A stretch of DNA of 64,000 nucleotides from CAWFFV01 sp963814985 (GCA_963814985.1 CAWFFV010000016.1:8502-72501); one strand, 5' to 3'; shown: positions 45,072-55,151, counted from the stretch's first letter. Translations and numbers: made by a program. The notes: generated by a model from the letters alone, not told the origin.

Positions 45072-47261
45072 ATGAGGCATTCTGAAGCTTTCGCCTGCCC
45101 CGATGCGAAGGCCTATTTGGCAGTTCTTTTAGGTCTGCTAGAAGGTCGTGAAAGTCATCTCGTCATCCCCCTCTGGGGTCAAGGGGGCGATGCGATCCCA
45201 TTTGATTCGAAAGACTGGGAGCAGGAATTACTCAGAGCTCAACAACTTCTGGCTGGTCCAACAGAGAGCTTATTTCGAGCTATTACTGCGGCCTATGAGC
45301 CAGATGATGAAGAGACGATAGTGGTATCCTATGATAGCGAGCCGGAGTGGTTCTTACAGGCTTTGTTCTGGGCAGTAGTAACAAGGCGACGCTGTCTTGA
45401 GTGGCCGCAGGCACCACAAATGGAAGTTTCAGATAGGAAGCGACAATTGTTTGTCGGCTCGCCAAAAATCCCCTTGGATGTATTGGGGGGCTATTTCCCC
45501 GCAGGACTGCGGAGGGTTCCTGGCTGTCTTGTTAGCGCTGAACCTGCTCTGTTGAGCAAGTTGTTAATGCGCACTCTGCAATATACGCCTGCAAAGAAGT
45601 TAACTCATGGGAACTGCGTATTTCATATGGACTCATCCGATGCAATGGTTAAAAAGCAGCATACTTTATATAGTCAGGCTGGAAGTGTAGATACACGCTT
45701 GACTCAAGGCGGCCATGTACTGTTTGTATACGGGCACAGCCGTGAAGACCATTTTCTTCTACACTCATTAGCACTGGATTCGGTAGTTCTCTGTGGCGCT
45801 CAGCAGCGTGTTCCAAGAAATCCTTTCCCTGGCACTGAGGTGCCACCATGTCATTACTCCGGCAAATGTTTTGTAGATACCATACCCGTGGCACTCTTGA
45901 GGAAAAATAAACGGTCCTACATCAGGCGCCTCGAGGATTTAAACTTCACTCACTATGCGCTTGTTGGATGCCGTACATTTTGTTTAGATACTAATTCTTA
46001 TGGCCCTTTCTACGACCTGGCATTAGGCGCTATAGCTGGTGGAGCTGTATCGTATATAGGTGGATATTCTTTTCTTGAGATAAGCACAAACCAGACTATT
46101 TTTCTCCATATGTTACTTCAGAGCGGTCTAAGCATAGGAGAAGCGCTGGATATCTATACCGAGTGGGCAATTTTTAGTAGCCAGGGCTGGGGCTCTCTCC
46201 GTTTTATTGGTGACCCTACCATTCGCTACGTGGAACAAACGCTTGCTCCGAGCTTTCAGCTTGAATGGGGTGCGAACACCTGTGTGCTTGAAGAAGAAAG
46301 GACAACTATGCGATGCCACCTGGCTGACCAGAGCACGCCCACTACAGAGGGGATTGCCCTCGTTATCACCTCTCCCATAGATGTGCCAATCTATTACGCT
46401 GTAGTACCCCGGCTAAATATGACAGAAATTTGGGTGTATGGCGCGCAACCATTCCCTCCCGGCGCTTATGTGATCACAGTACAAAAATATCAGCGAGAGG
46501 ACCTGATCAACTGGATTACAGATGTGCCTGAGCGAGCCAGAATGCTAGAATATTTTAAATTGCTTACTACTCAAGAAAGCCATACATCGCTAAAGCATCT
46601 CCAGAACGAGTTAACACAGTTGACGCACCTCCTGCTCAACGGATATAGGGAACCTATAGGGAAGGCTTTACCAGAGGCCATAAATGACGTAGAGAAAGGG
46701 CTGTATCAGCTTCAGAAAAGCATTCTGCAACCATTGGCTTATCTGATGCAAGAGATGCCAGGAGACCCATCGTCTCACTATAGTACTCTTTGTATCTATC
46801 AAGAAGAGCGCATAATGCAGTGTTCGAAATGCAATACTCCTCTGCTATCCTCTTTCGCTCAATTTCCCGGTCTATCCCAGGGGCAGCGCATCTTTGCCCA
46901 ATGTATTGTCTGCGACGAGAGATCAGACCGGCCAGCGTCTAGCCAAATTCAACTGGACATACAGGTTTTTGAAGAAACATCCAATAATTATAGAGTTGAT
47001 CTCGTGATCACGAATAACGGTTCCCGTAGCGCAACAGCAAATATTGTTGGCATCATTGAAATGGGAAGATATTGGAACGCAACTGTGGAGCCTTCATGGG
47101 TAGAGATTCAGGTACCAGGAGGTAAGAGTGTAGCTATATCTCTACATATCTACAGTCCAACTGTCCCTCCGGGTTTGATGCAAATTTTTCGCCTCTTGTC
47201 ACTCATTGATCTCGAATGGTTTTACTACTTCAAATCTCTGCCAGTGCACCGGATAGAGTAG
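45072..47261 (+). CDS. caspase-fold (CHAT/C25-like) cysteine peptidase with zinc ribbon
   Basis: A 729-residue protein starting MRHSEAFACPDAKAY after AAAGGA. The peptidase core is at about residues 210-400: the His loop HVLFVYGHSREDHF, the nucleophile strand YALVGCRTFCLD, then AIAGGAVSYIGGY and the typical closing motif SIGEALDIY...LRFIGDPTIRY. These fit C25/CHAT peptidases with a His-Cys dyad. The N-terminal 200 residues are unassigned. After the core come a beta domain, a helical stretch, a zinc ribbon (CSKC...CIVC) and an Ig-like end (DLVITNNGSRSA). It may cleave a precursor or protein target of the cluster. Confidence 0.65.
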   Translation: MRHSEAFACPDAKAYLAVLLGLLEGRESHLVIPLWGQGGDAIPFDSKDWEQELLRAQQLLAGPTESLFRAITAAYEPDDEETIVVSYDSEPEWFLQALFWAVVTRRRCLEWPQAPQMEVSDRKRQLFVGSPKIPLDVLGGYFPAGLRRVPGCLVSAEPALLSKLLMRTLQYTPAKKLTHGNCVFHMDSSDAMVKKQHTLYSQAGSVDTRLTQGGHVLFVYGHSREDHFLLHSLALDSVVLCGAQQRVPRNPFPGTEVPPCHYSGKCFVDTIPVALLRKNKRSYIRRLEDLNFTHYALVGCRTFCLDTNSYGPFYDLALGAIAGGAVSYIGGYSFLEISTNQTIFLHMLLQSGLSIGEALDIYTEWAIFSSQGWGSLRFIGDPTIRYVEQTLAPSFQLEWGANTCVLEEERTTMRCHLADQSTPTTEGIALVITSPIDVPIYYAVVPRLNMTEIWVYGAQPFPPGAYVITVQKYQREDLINWITDVPERARMLEYFKLLTTQESHTSLKHLQNELTQLTHLLLNGYREPIGKALPEAINDVEKGLYQLQKSILQPLAYLMQEMPGDPSSHYSTLCIYQEERIMQCSKCNTPLLSSFAQFPGLSQGQRIFAQCIVCDERSDRPASSQIQLDIQVFEETSNNYRVDLVITNNGSRSATANIVGIIEMGRYWNATVEPSWVEIQVPGGKSVAISLHIYSPTVPPGLMQIFRLLSLIDLEWFYYFKSLPVHRIE

Positions 47262-47304
47262 GACCAGCCAGACGTAGGCTTCTTAAGGATTAGCACAAGA
47301 AGAA

Positions 47305-49219
47305 TTACACTTGATCGGCACACGGATTATCACGAAAGTTCCAGGCGTGGAGATATCGGCGATAAAAGGATCGAATGCGATCCTGCATATCCTGAAGATT
47401 TTCCATTTTCTTGTTACCATGCCCTTCCCCTGGGTAACCGATGTATTCTATTTTCACTCCAGCTTGTTGGGCCTTCTCGACGAAAGTCATCGCCTGAAGA
47501 AATGGTACATTGTGGTCCTCTTCACCGTGATAAACGAGCAGTGGTACTTTGATATGTTCAACAAAGTTGACTGGTGAGCGCTCTAACGTCCGTTTTTCTA
47601 ACTCATACGCCCAACCATCCAGAAGCCAGTAGTCATAGTTGCGGGTGTCAGTCTGTGCTTGTTGAATAAACCAGTCGCTGATAGCTGCTCCAGCTACAGC
47701 GCAACTGAAGTCATCTGGAGCTCGGGCCACAGCCATCAGTGCAAGATAGCCACCCCAGCTATGGCCGCCCACACCGATGCCTCGGGCCACATCCACGTAA
47801 GGTAGAGACCTTACATATCTGCCAGTAGTTAGCACATCACTCAGGTCATTTTTCCCCAATCCCTCACCGATAACAGCCAGCATATGCTTCATGCCATAGC
47901 CAATACTGCCTCTGTAATTGGGGCTGATCACTATGTATCCCTGATTTGCCAGCCAATTGTATAGCGGTTGAAACTCGTAGCGGCACATCGATGTTGGCCC
48001 ACCCCAAATCCACACAATTGCCGGATATCGTTGTCCTTCTTGATAATACGCTGGCAGGTAGATGAATGCTGGGATCTGTGTACTATCATCATGAGTGATC
48101 AGCACTTCCTCAGGCGCACGCAACTTTCGCTCCAGTGCGATAGGTGCACTCCAGGTAAGGCGCCTGGCGTTTGTTGTCCTCAATCGAGACTGCCCATAAA
48201 TCGCCCGGTTCCTGAGGACTGGTATGCCAATAGTAGATCTGGTTATCCTTAGACCAGGCAAGCGGTACATTGACACCAGGATGGCGAGTGAGCCTCGTTG
48301 CTTCGCAACTATCTAAGGAAGCAATCCATAAGTCGTCACCACTGCCGTTTTGCTCAGCTCTACTCGCATAGACTATCTGCTTTCCATCTGGTGATGTGCG
48401 GCAAGCGTAATCATCCCAACTCCCTGATGTTAATGGCTTTAACTCTCCACTACTCACATTGGCAATCCAGAACTTGGACCACCCGGTGCGGTTAGAACGA
48501 AAGATAATATGCTCGCTGTCTCGGCACCAGATAGCTACCGGGTTCCGGTATCCGTAGTTCTCCTCTTCCCAGAGAACACGAACCTTCTCGGTTTCCAAAT
48601 TCAAGAGGTGAACCTTGCCTCGCCACCCATCTTCATCACATGTTACAATCACGATCTGGTGTCCATCATGCGACCAGTCCCATGCCGTGATCTGGCCTTC
48701 TACGGAAAATAACTCGTGAAGCAGCCGCCCATCTTTACTGATCAACAAAAGTATTGTCTGAGATTCTTCACGTCTGCTGAAGAGAATGAAGTTACCATCG
48801 GGCGACCAGCGAGGGGCACCTAGATGTGCATCGCCTAAATCCAGCGATGGATGATATATCCTTCCCCTGGAAACGGTCTTTATTTCACCGGTAACAGAAG
48901 ATACAATACATAGACCCTTGTCGCACGCAAAGGCCAACCATTCTCCGTCCGGAGACCATATTGCAAGACCGCTTGCATCGCCAGAATTTGTCAGCGGACG
49001 CGGATAGCCACCACTGCACGAAAGCAAGCAAATATCAGCAACACATGTTTCCTCAACCTTTTTATGTTCGCCTTCAACAACTTCTTTGATCTGCCTATTG
49101 CGCTGATGTATAAAAGATAACCATTGTCCATCAGGCGCAAGCTGGAATCCGTAAATGGCCTGTTGAGGAAAAACTTCGTTCGCGTTTAGCTGATATGATG
49201 CGTAAGTTGAGACATACAT
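47305..49219 (-). CDS. S9 prolyl-oligopeptidase family peptidase, frameshifted
   Basis: Starts MYVSTYASYQLNANEVF (AAGAGG before the ATG). The N-terminal half is a WD40/TolB-like propeller with repeats such as PRWSPDGNFILFSRR and CRTSPDGKQIVYASR. The frame shifts near 48178 at an AAA (one extra A), after which NARRLTWSAP leads into the hydrolase. Catalytic Ser is in VGGHSWGGYLALMA, Asp in YHGEEDHNVPF, His in GYPGEGHGNKK. No signal peptide is evident. As last gene of the radical-SAM operon it is a good candidate for leader-peptide removal. Confidence 0.85.
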
Positions 49220-49352
49220 AACTGGTACCTCTTGGTTTTTGCTCTGTTAGCCGACTTTCCTCCTGAGCAAAAGCCTCCTCACGAAAAAGTGATGCACATC
49301 CCACCGAGGAGTCGTCGAACTGGACAGGTGCGCTGCCCACAGTTCAGGGGCA

Positions 49353-51323
49353 TCATTCGTTACTGCTCTCAAGATTGAAGGCTGGTCCCCATTCAATTCC
49401 TGGAAAGGAGCTAAGATTGATCGAGATGCCACCAGCTGGCGGTGGTGCCATATTTAGGAACGCACGCAAAGTGCTACAGAGATCATCCTCGGCAAATTTG
49501 CCCAGGGCTGTCTCAAGTTCTGATTCCCTGGATATCCATAGCCCACCACGCAAGATCTGATCTCCCTGCCAGGACCAGGTAAAGCCTGCGACAATGGGAC
49601 CCCTGGCGCTATTGCGGATATACCCCGGTTGGCCGGCTACTATCGTGGTGAGATTGGCAGGCGTGAGGTTGTGTACTGCTGTTGTGAACGCCTGATCAAT
49701 ACCTTCTCTATCTGCCAGCATTCGTATCAGGGTAATAGCCATCTCCTGTAACTCAGATATTTCCGGATCGATCCACGACACATCAAGCTTCCAGCCTGGT
49801 CGCCACCAGGGTGTCCCAGCAACTGGGCCGATCTCGAATATCCTATCGAGACCCTCTGACAGAAGTTCGTGGTGAACGACCGCACGATCAACAACGAGAG
49901 GAACGGCACGCCCGAAATAGTTTGTTTCGACAGGTGGTACGCCAGCCAGGACGAGAGACCAGGGGTCTGTTAACAGGCTACTGATACAGGGGAGAAAGTC
50001 GCGGCTCTCAAGCCATTCGGACACCCTCGCAATTTGCTTGCTGCTTGCCATTGTTATAGGCCTTGCTGGTAGCGCAGTGAAGCGATCCGGCTCTATCAGT
50101 GTCCGTTCTTGTCGTATGACAGGTGGTGCATTACGAAAGCTGCGACGATCCCGCACCTGTGGTACAATCTGACGAATATTTTGTAGCTCCAGTAAGTGCA
50201 TCAACAACCGATCGAGGCCAAGAGTGAATCCTGTGCAGGGGGGAAGGCCACGGCGAAGGATGTCAAGATAGTGGCTACCTGCAGGCGTTTCACTCCAGGA
50301 TGCCGTTATCTCTTCGCCCATCTCGGCTTCGGTTACCCACTCGCTCCCCGCACCAGCGTTCGGGACGCTAGTGAGTCTTAGTTCCATGGAGCAACCGATA
50401 ATACCACTATCACTAGCAATACGCCGCGTATAAAACGGTGAGGCGTCAGCCGGTGCGTCAATGACCCAAAAGCCCGCAGAGCCTAGTTGCCCTGCCACTA
50501 TGCTGTCAACCACGGAAGGCAAAACGTGACCAGCGTGCCTTAGCGTAATTCCCGCCTGGATAGCTCTCTCAACCACCTCGGCGAAGGTCAACACCGGAAG
50601 ATTCCGCAGAGACTTTGTCAAAACTGATCGTTTGCCGCCGTATTCACTCACAACCTTGAGTACAGCGTGGCGTATCACTTCCAGGAGTTCCTCAGTCAAC
50701 ATCATAACTGCCTTGCGTTCGGTACCGGCCATGGAATACTCTAGAAGGTAGATTTCATTCAGGGAAAATCGGTCAGAGTAATGTTGAGCCCAGAACAACC
50801 GAGATATCTCATAGATTTGTGGCAGACCGCATTGCTGGTACTCGTGCTGCCGAAGGATGTTATTCACTGTGAGATATGCTTTTTCCCTGTCGGTTTGGAC
50901 GACAAAGGGAGCCGTCGCACCCACAGTAGCCTGATTGCCAACAATCACTGGCGTTTCTATACGCGCAAAGTCGTGGTCGCGCAGGTATTGCTCGGCGGCT
51001 GCGATTGCCTTGCTACGGGCAACCAAAGCGATAGGACGATCTAGACTGGACCAGCGCTGCTGTGCAGCCAGCGGATTAGTTGGGGAGGTTAGAATTTGGA
51101 CTTGTTCCGCAACCATTTCTTGCGAGGCGAAGCCCTGTCGCTTTCCTCCATAGGGTTGCCAGACGCCAGTTACGGCGATCACACTGCCGATTGGAGGGGG
51201 CGTTTTGGAGACCGCACGGGGAACAATGCATTGCACCAGCTGAGGTGGTGTCCAGCACCAGACAAACACTACAGTTTTTGTGGTGAGTACCCGGGTCACG
51301 CGCCCAACCAGGCGAGGGGGCAA
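49353..51323 (-). CDS. tandem class II aminoacyl-tRNA synthetase-like protein (Asx-type), motif 2 lost
   Basis: About 656 residues in three parts. Residues 1-95 are an OB fold like the AspRS/AsnRS anticodon domain. Residues 100-400 are a class II core with LTVNNILRQHEYQQC and motif 3 GFTLGLDRLLMHLL intact, but motif 2 reads IYEISRLFWAQHYSDR: the invariant Arg of FRAE is Trp. Residues 420-650 form a second, more decayed core (DRIFEIGPVAGT, GGISINLSS) lacking both arginines. Aminoacylation is therefore doubtful; tRNA binding is likely. A strong AAGGAGG lies 18-25 nt before the TTG at 51323 with no ATG between, so the true start is unsure. Confidence 0.7.
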   Translation of the reverse strand: MPPRLVGRVTRVLTTKTVVFVWCWTPPQLVQCIVPRAVSKTPPPIGSVIAVTGVWQPYGGKRQGFASQEMVAEQVQILTSPTNPLAAQQRWSSLDRPIALVARSKAIAAAEQYLRDHDFARIETPVIVGNQATVGATAPFVVQTDREKAYLTVNNILRQHEYQQCGLPQIYEISRLFWAQHYSDRFSLNEIYLLEYSMAGTERKAVMMLTEELLEVIRHAVLKVVSEYGGKRSVLTKSLRNLPVLTFAEVVERAIQAGITLRHAGHVLPSVVDSIVAGQLGSAGFWVIDAPADASPFYTRRIASDSGIIGCSMELRLTSVPNAGAGSEWVTEAEMGEEITASWSETPAGSHYLDILRRGLPPCTGFTLGLDRLLMHLLELQNIRQIVPQVRDRRSFRNAPPVIRQERTLIEPDRFTALPARPITMASSKQIARVSEWLESRDFLPCISSLLTDPWSLVLAGVPPVETNYFGRAVPLVVDRAVVHHELLSEGLDRIFEIGPVAGTPWWRPGWKLDVSWIDPEISELQEMAITLIRMLADREGIDQAFTTAVHNLTPANLTTIVAGQPGYIRNSARGPIVAGFTWSWQGDQILRGGLWISRESELETALGKFAEDDLCSTLRAFLNMAPPPAGGISINLSSFPGIEWGPAFNLESSNE

Positions 51324-51394
51324 AGAGCTATGAAATATAAGCAGAACCTCCTTCTCTCACCTAATATGATTTCTGCTCTGTCTTAGCACATTTG

Positions 51395-51469
51395 TGGCGG
51401 GAGCGGTAGGAATTGAATCTACATCTCAGACCAGACAAGATTGCATGTTATCTATTACACCACACTCCC
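51395..51469 (-). tRNA. tRNA-Asp(GTC)-like gene, atypical, within an operon
   Basis: A 75-nt cloverleaf can be drawn by hand. Acceptor GGGAGTG pairs with CGCTCCC, discriminator G, encoded CCA. D arm GTGT/ACAT with A14 and G18. T arm GTAG/CTAC with loop TTCAATT. The anticodon loop is TTGTCTG, giving anticodon GTC. Odd features: the anticodon stem CAATC/GTCTG has two mismatches, position 37 is T rather than a purine, and position 19 is A. G73 plus GTC is the AspRS identity set. It starts 3 nt after the stop codon of the Gfo/Idh gene and ends 71 nt before the aaRS-like gene, all on one strand. Confidence 0.75.
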
Positions 51470-51472
51470 ATA

Positions 51473-52537
51473 CTAACATGCTCCACTTAACCTCGCCAGC
51501 GCTTTCGCGCGAGGGCGCTGCCAGGATCTGGAGAGAGGCTGGCCAGCCATCTTATAAAGACGGATCAAACAGCGAGTGATTTCCGCTGCCTCAGACAGCG
51601 ATGCGCCGCAAGTAGGCTCACCGTGTCGTGCAGCGATCAAATCTTCAATTGGACGTCGATGATAACTATCTACAACTTTGGTCGAGAAACCATTCTGTTG
51701 GTGTAAGTGTGCAGCCTCATCATCGATGGAAATCTCCCCTGCAGTACCTTTGATACGCACAAATTTTGTTTCCTCGTGTGCGCCATCCTGAAAGTTCAGT
51801 ATTATTGAAGCGCCGCCTGGGTGTTGGAGCACGACCGTTCCTTCCACATCGACCTCACTAGCCTGATCCATTTGTAGTTCGGCGTTTGCTACTCCACCAA
51901 TTGCTCCCGTTAGATAGAGGACGGCATCTAATGCGTGACTACCTGAATTTAGCATGACACCAGCAACTCTTTGTTTTGGATCAGCGCGGTAGGTGGTGGC
52001 GTCTGATGAATATCGGGAGCGATATGGGCCACTCCAATGGCACTCAATACGAACGATGCTCCCAATTTGGTTACTGGCAATCCATTCACGCGCGGCAGCC
52101 CAGGCTGTTCGGTATCGGCGTGTGTAGGCAACTATCAAGTTCCGGCCAGAGGTTCGTTCCGCATCGGCAAGCTCTTGCAGCGCGTATCTGTGAGTTGCTA
52201 AAGGTTTTTCAGATAAAACATCGATGCCAGCACGCAGACAAGTGGCTGTGTGAGTTGCCAGAACGCCTGGTGGACTAGCCACCACCGCAGCATGTATATG
52301 CTGCTCAGCAAGCATTTGCTTCAGATCGCTGTAGGCTGCTGGAATCCCAAAATCAGAGGCAACATGAAGCGCATGTTCCAGATGACGTGCGCATATGGCA
52401 ACTACCTCGATAGAGGGAGTGGTTACTGCATCCAGAAGATGAGACTGTCCGGCAATACCAACACCAATAACAGCCAACCTTAACGGCTCTTGGGAGCATG
52501 TCGAAGACTCAAAAAGTGCATTCTGCCTGTGATGCAT
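51473..52537 (-). CDS. Gfo/Idh/MocA family oxidoreductase
   Basis: About 354 residues. NAD(P)-binding Rossmann motif LAVIGVGIAGQSHLL near residue 22; EKPLATH is the usual E-K-P block; the C-terminal domain includes GVMLNSGSHALDAVLYLTG with the likely catalytic His. AAAAGGAAG precedes ATG 52537. It oxidises or reduces a hydroxyl or keto group, often on sugars, but in this operon perhaps on a modified residue. It is followed within 3 nt by the tRNA-like gene. Confidence 0.85.
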   Translation of the reverse strand: MHHRQNALFESSTCSQEPLRLAVIGVGIAGQSHLLDAVTTPSIEVVAICARHLEHALHVASDFGIPAAYSDLKQMLAEQHIHAAVVASPPGVLATHTATCLRAGIDVLSEKPLATHRYALQELADAERTSGRNLIVAYTRRYRTAWAAAREWIASNQIGSIVRIECHWSGPYRSRYSSDATTYRADPKQRVAGVMLNSGSHALDAVLYLTGAIGGVANAELQMDQASEVDVEGTVVLQHPGGASIILNFQDGAHEETKFVRIKGTAGEISIDDEAAHLHQQNGFSTKVVDSYHRRPIEDLIAARHGEPTCGASLSEAAEITRCLIRLYKMAGQPLSRSWQRPRAKALARLSGAC

Positions 52538-52599
52538 ATTTGCTTCCTTTTTCTCTATAGAGATTTTTCTAAAGCTTTGCCTCATTCTCTGGTAGGAAT

Positions 52600-53991
52600 T
52601 TATCTGGCTGTTGTCAATAGTATGTCGCTAGCTGAGTTCGATTGGCGGACTCCCAGGCGGAGGCCACTGGTTCGAGTCGTTGCATTGCTTTCGGGGTTTC
52701 GGAAGTCCGGGCTACAAAATTCATCATAACAGCGGGAGACCCACGAGCGGATCTCCTCCTGACTGAGAGTGTCGGTGTAGCAGACTGGGCTATCCACCCA
52801 GACATTTGTTTCATACCAGTAAGGATCAGGGATATGGAGGCCATATTTTTCTGGGTGATCGTAAATGTCGGTGCCTGGCCGTGGCTCCATGACATTAAAC
52901 GTTGCAACGGTGGGATTGACCAGGCGAATAAAATCGAGTGTCTCAGTGAGCGATTCGTGGGTGTCACCTGGTGCGCCAATAATAAAGGAGGCATGCAACT
53001 CAATGCCGAAGGACTTCACCAACTTGGCGGTGTGGTACAGACGTTCGGGTGTAGCCCCTTTCTTGATCATCTTGAGCGTCTGCCGCTGAATGGACTCGAA
53101 GCCCATGAAGACGCGATATCCTCCAGCTTTAGGGATAGCCTCCAAGACCTGAGGTTTGGCGTCAAGAGCACGCATATTGCTCGTCCAGTGGAATGAGAGG
53201 CCTCGCCGCTGAACCTCTTCGCAAAACTCAATGGTGCGTTGGCTGTAGCCTGAAAACGTATCATCTCCGAAGAAGATCGATGTAAAGCCCATACCAAGAA
53301 CTTCTTCCACCTCATCACAAATGTGTGGGACATTATGCCAGCGGAAGCGGCGACCGATCTGTGTGGTCGAGCAGAAGGTACAGCGACTCGGGCAGCCTCG
53401 TGCTGTCATCACGACTGTCTCGTAATCATAAGCAAGGTAGCGATCCATCTCGAACAGAGAACGATCTGGGCGTGGGTAGACGTCAAGATCCATCACTGCT
53501 GGCCTGGGCGGAGTCATGATAATCGCACCTTGATCGCGGAAGGCCAATCCTGGAATTTTGCTCAGTTGTGCCGGCGTCGCTTTTGCTTCCAGTGCGTTAG
53601 CTAGCGCAAGCATTGCCTCCTCACCGTCGAAGAGAACAATGTAATCGATAGCCGCATGCCGTTCTAGCGCTTCTTGTGGGATAAAGGTCACATGGGGTCC
53701 GCCCATAACAACAGGCACAGTGGGGCACCAGGCTTTGACGAAGCGGGCAATCTCGAGTGCCTGACAGTAACTTTGTGCCACGCAGGTGATACCGACTAAG
53801 TCTGGTTGGAACGAATCCAGGAACGGCAGAAGCGCTTCAACGCAGTTCCCATGGAATGGAAGATCTGCGTGGTAGACGGCGTGGCCTGCTGGCTTCAGCA
53901 CGCTGGCCATATAGCCGTATCCCAACGGAGGATGGAGCAGTAGCGTATAGGGGTCATAAGGGTAATGCGGATTCACAAAGAGAATTTTCAT
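52600..53991 (-). CDS. B12-binding-type radical SAM protein
   Basis: A 463-residue protein. The N-terminal 140 residues have a cobalamin-binding-like Rossmann fold (DLVGITCVAQSYCQALEIA, VPVVMGGPHVTFIPQE), though the DxHxxG motif is not seen. The radical SAM core has MTARGCPSRCTFCST (CxxxCxxC), SIFFGDDTFSG, GFESIQRQTLKMIKKG and FIIGAPGDTHESL. Class B enzymes of this type do methylations or ring rearrangements. Its ATGA start overlaps the SPASM gene stop; GGAG precedes it. Confidence 0.9.
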   Translation of the reverse strand: MKILFVNPHYPYDPYTLLLHPPLGYGYMASVLKPAGHAVYHADLPFHGNCVEALLPFLDSFQPDLVGITCVAQSYCQALEIARFVKAWCPTVPVVMGGPHVTFIPQEALERHAAIDYIVLFDGEEAMLALANALEAKATPAQLSKIPGLAFRDQGAIIMTPPRPAVMDLDVYPRPDRSLFEMDRYLAYDYETVVMTARGCPSRCTFCSTTQIGRRFRWHNVPHICDEVEEVLGMGFTSIFFGDDTFSGYSQRTIEFCEEVQRRGLSFHWTSNMRALDAKPQVLEAIPKAGGYRVFMGFESIQRQTLKMIKKGATPERLYHTAKLVKSFGIELHASFIIGAPGDTHESLTETLDFIRLVNPTVATFNVMEPRPGTDIYDHPEKYGLHIPDPYWYETNVWVDSPVCYTDTLSQEEIRSWVSRCYDEFCSPDFRNPESNATTRTSGLRLGVRQSNSASDILLTTAR

Positions 53992-55151
53992 GTATGGCTC
54001 CTGCGAGTGGCTTGCGTGCGCTTTGTGTATGTCCCTGGCTTGCGACTAACCGCCGCTGTAGGATAAAGTGGCAGTGTCAGTACAGTGAGATTATGCGAGT
54101 CGCTCTCGCCAAAGCGCGTCTCCCCGCAGCGTTCGTCATACTTTGCATTGTAGTGAAATGCCTTGCAGCCACCCATACATGCCGCTAACACGCCACAGGA
54201 AGCACAGGGCCCGGTAGGTGGATTTTCCTGGTCGCTATAGCGATGCACGAGTCGATCCCAGATCACTGCGAAAGGTTCTTGGCGCACATTGCCGATCACC
54301 TCTTCGATAAAGTTACAGCCAGTGATATTGCCAACTGGATCGATAGAAACCATGCCCGTACCAACGTTACAAACGTTAGCGCCGATAAAGTCAGCGCGCT
54401 CCAGCGGATCGCTGAGACGGTCATCGATCAGCGTCAGCATGAACGGGTCATGCGTATAAATGTCGATTTTCCCTCGATTCTCGATCATGAACTCATAGAG
54501 TTGGCGACAGACCTGCACATATTGCTTCCACAACTGACGATTAAACACACCAGGACGGTTATAGCGATTTTGCATGAAGCTAATCCCATCCAGGCCCAGT
54601 TGCTTGGCGATATCGATAATCGTTGGGATATAGTGATAATTGTGGGAGTCAATGGTCGTCGAGAAACCAACTGCTGGCACTCCGGCCTTCTTGAGTAGCT
54701 GAGCCGCAGTAAGTGCAATCTCGTATGCGCCTACGTGGCCGCGATTTTTATCGTGTTCCTCGGGCACTGGACTGTCCAGTGAGATTAATACGCGGTTGAT
54801 GCCGCAATCCCGTATGCGTGTGGCTTCTTCATCGTTACGGATATAGAAACCGTTAGCCATCAGTGTCTGGTACATATCGCGCTGACGAACCATATCAGCG
54901 AACTCATGAAAGTCTTTGCGGATCAGGTTCTCCCCGTGAGAGTAGACGATGGTACAACTACCAGCTGCGTGGAGCTGATCGAGTAAATCGGAAAGTTCTG
55001 TCAGTGATAACTCGTTCAGATCGCGTCGGTACAAAGCGTAGCAATGCTGGCACTTCAAATTACATCGATAGGTCAACCCCAGTTGTACCTGGATGGGCAT
55101 CGGGTTTATGGGCAACTGATAATCTTCTGGCATGGGGAGCTTCGCGTTCAT
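53988..55151 (-). CDS. radical SAM/SPASM protein (PqqE-like peptide-modifying enzyme)
   Basis: A 387-residue protein. The radical SAM cluster motif is LTYRCNLKCQHCYALYR (CxxxCxxC), with VYSHGENLIRKDF in place of the GGEP loop and RVLISLDSP. The C-terminal SPASM domain carries further Cys: ANVCNVGTG, ITGCNFIEE and CASCGVLAACMGGCKAF, for two more Fe-S clusters. Such enzymes modify ribosomal peptides or carrier-bound residues. GGAGGG precedes the ATG, which overlaps the PqqD-like gene by 4 nt; this pairing is typical of RiPP pathways. Confidence 0.92.
   Translation of the reverse strand: MNAKLPMPEDYQLPINPMPIQVQLGLTYRCNLKCQHCYALYRRDLNELSLTELSDLLDQLHAAGSCTIVYSHGENLIRKDFHEFADMVRQRDMYQTLMANGFYIRNDEEATRIRDCGINRVLISLDSPVPEEHDKNRGHVGAYEIALTAAQLLKKAGVPAVGFSTTIDSHNYHYIPTIIDIAKQLGLDGISFMQNRYNRPGVFNRQLWKQYVQVCRQLYEFMIENRGKIDIYTHDPFMLTLIDDRLSDPLERADFIGANVCNVGTGMVSIDPVGNITGCNFIEEVIGNVRQEPFAVIWDRLVHRYSDQENPPTGPCASCGVLAACMGGCKAFHYNAKYDERCGETRFGESDSHNLTVLTLPLYPTAAVSRKPGTYTKRTQATRRSHT

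Noticed and set aside
51395..51469. Idea that the tRNA-like sequence is a T-box or random hairpin
   Set aside because: Acceptor, D and T arms, T loop TTCAATT and encoded CCA are all in correct spacing; this is too complete for chance. The anticodon stem mismatches remain a caveat.
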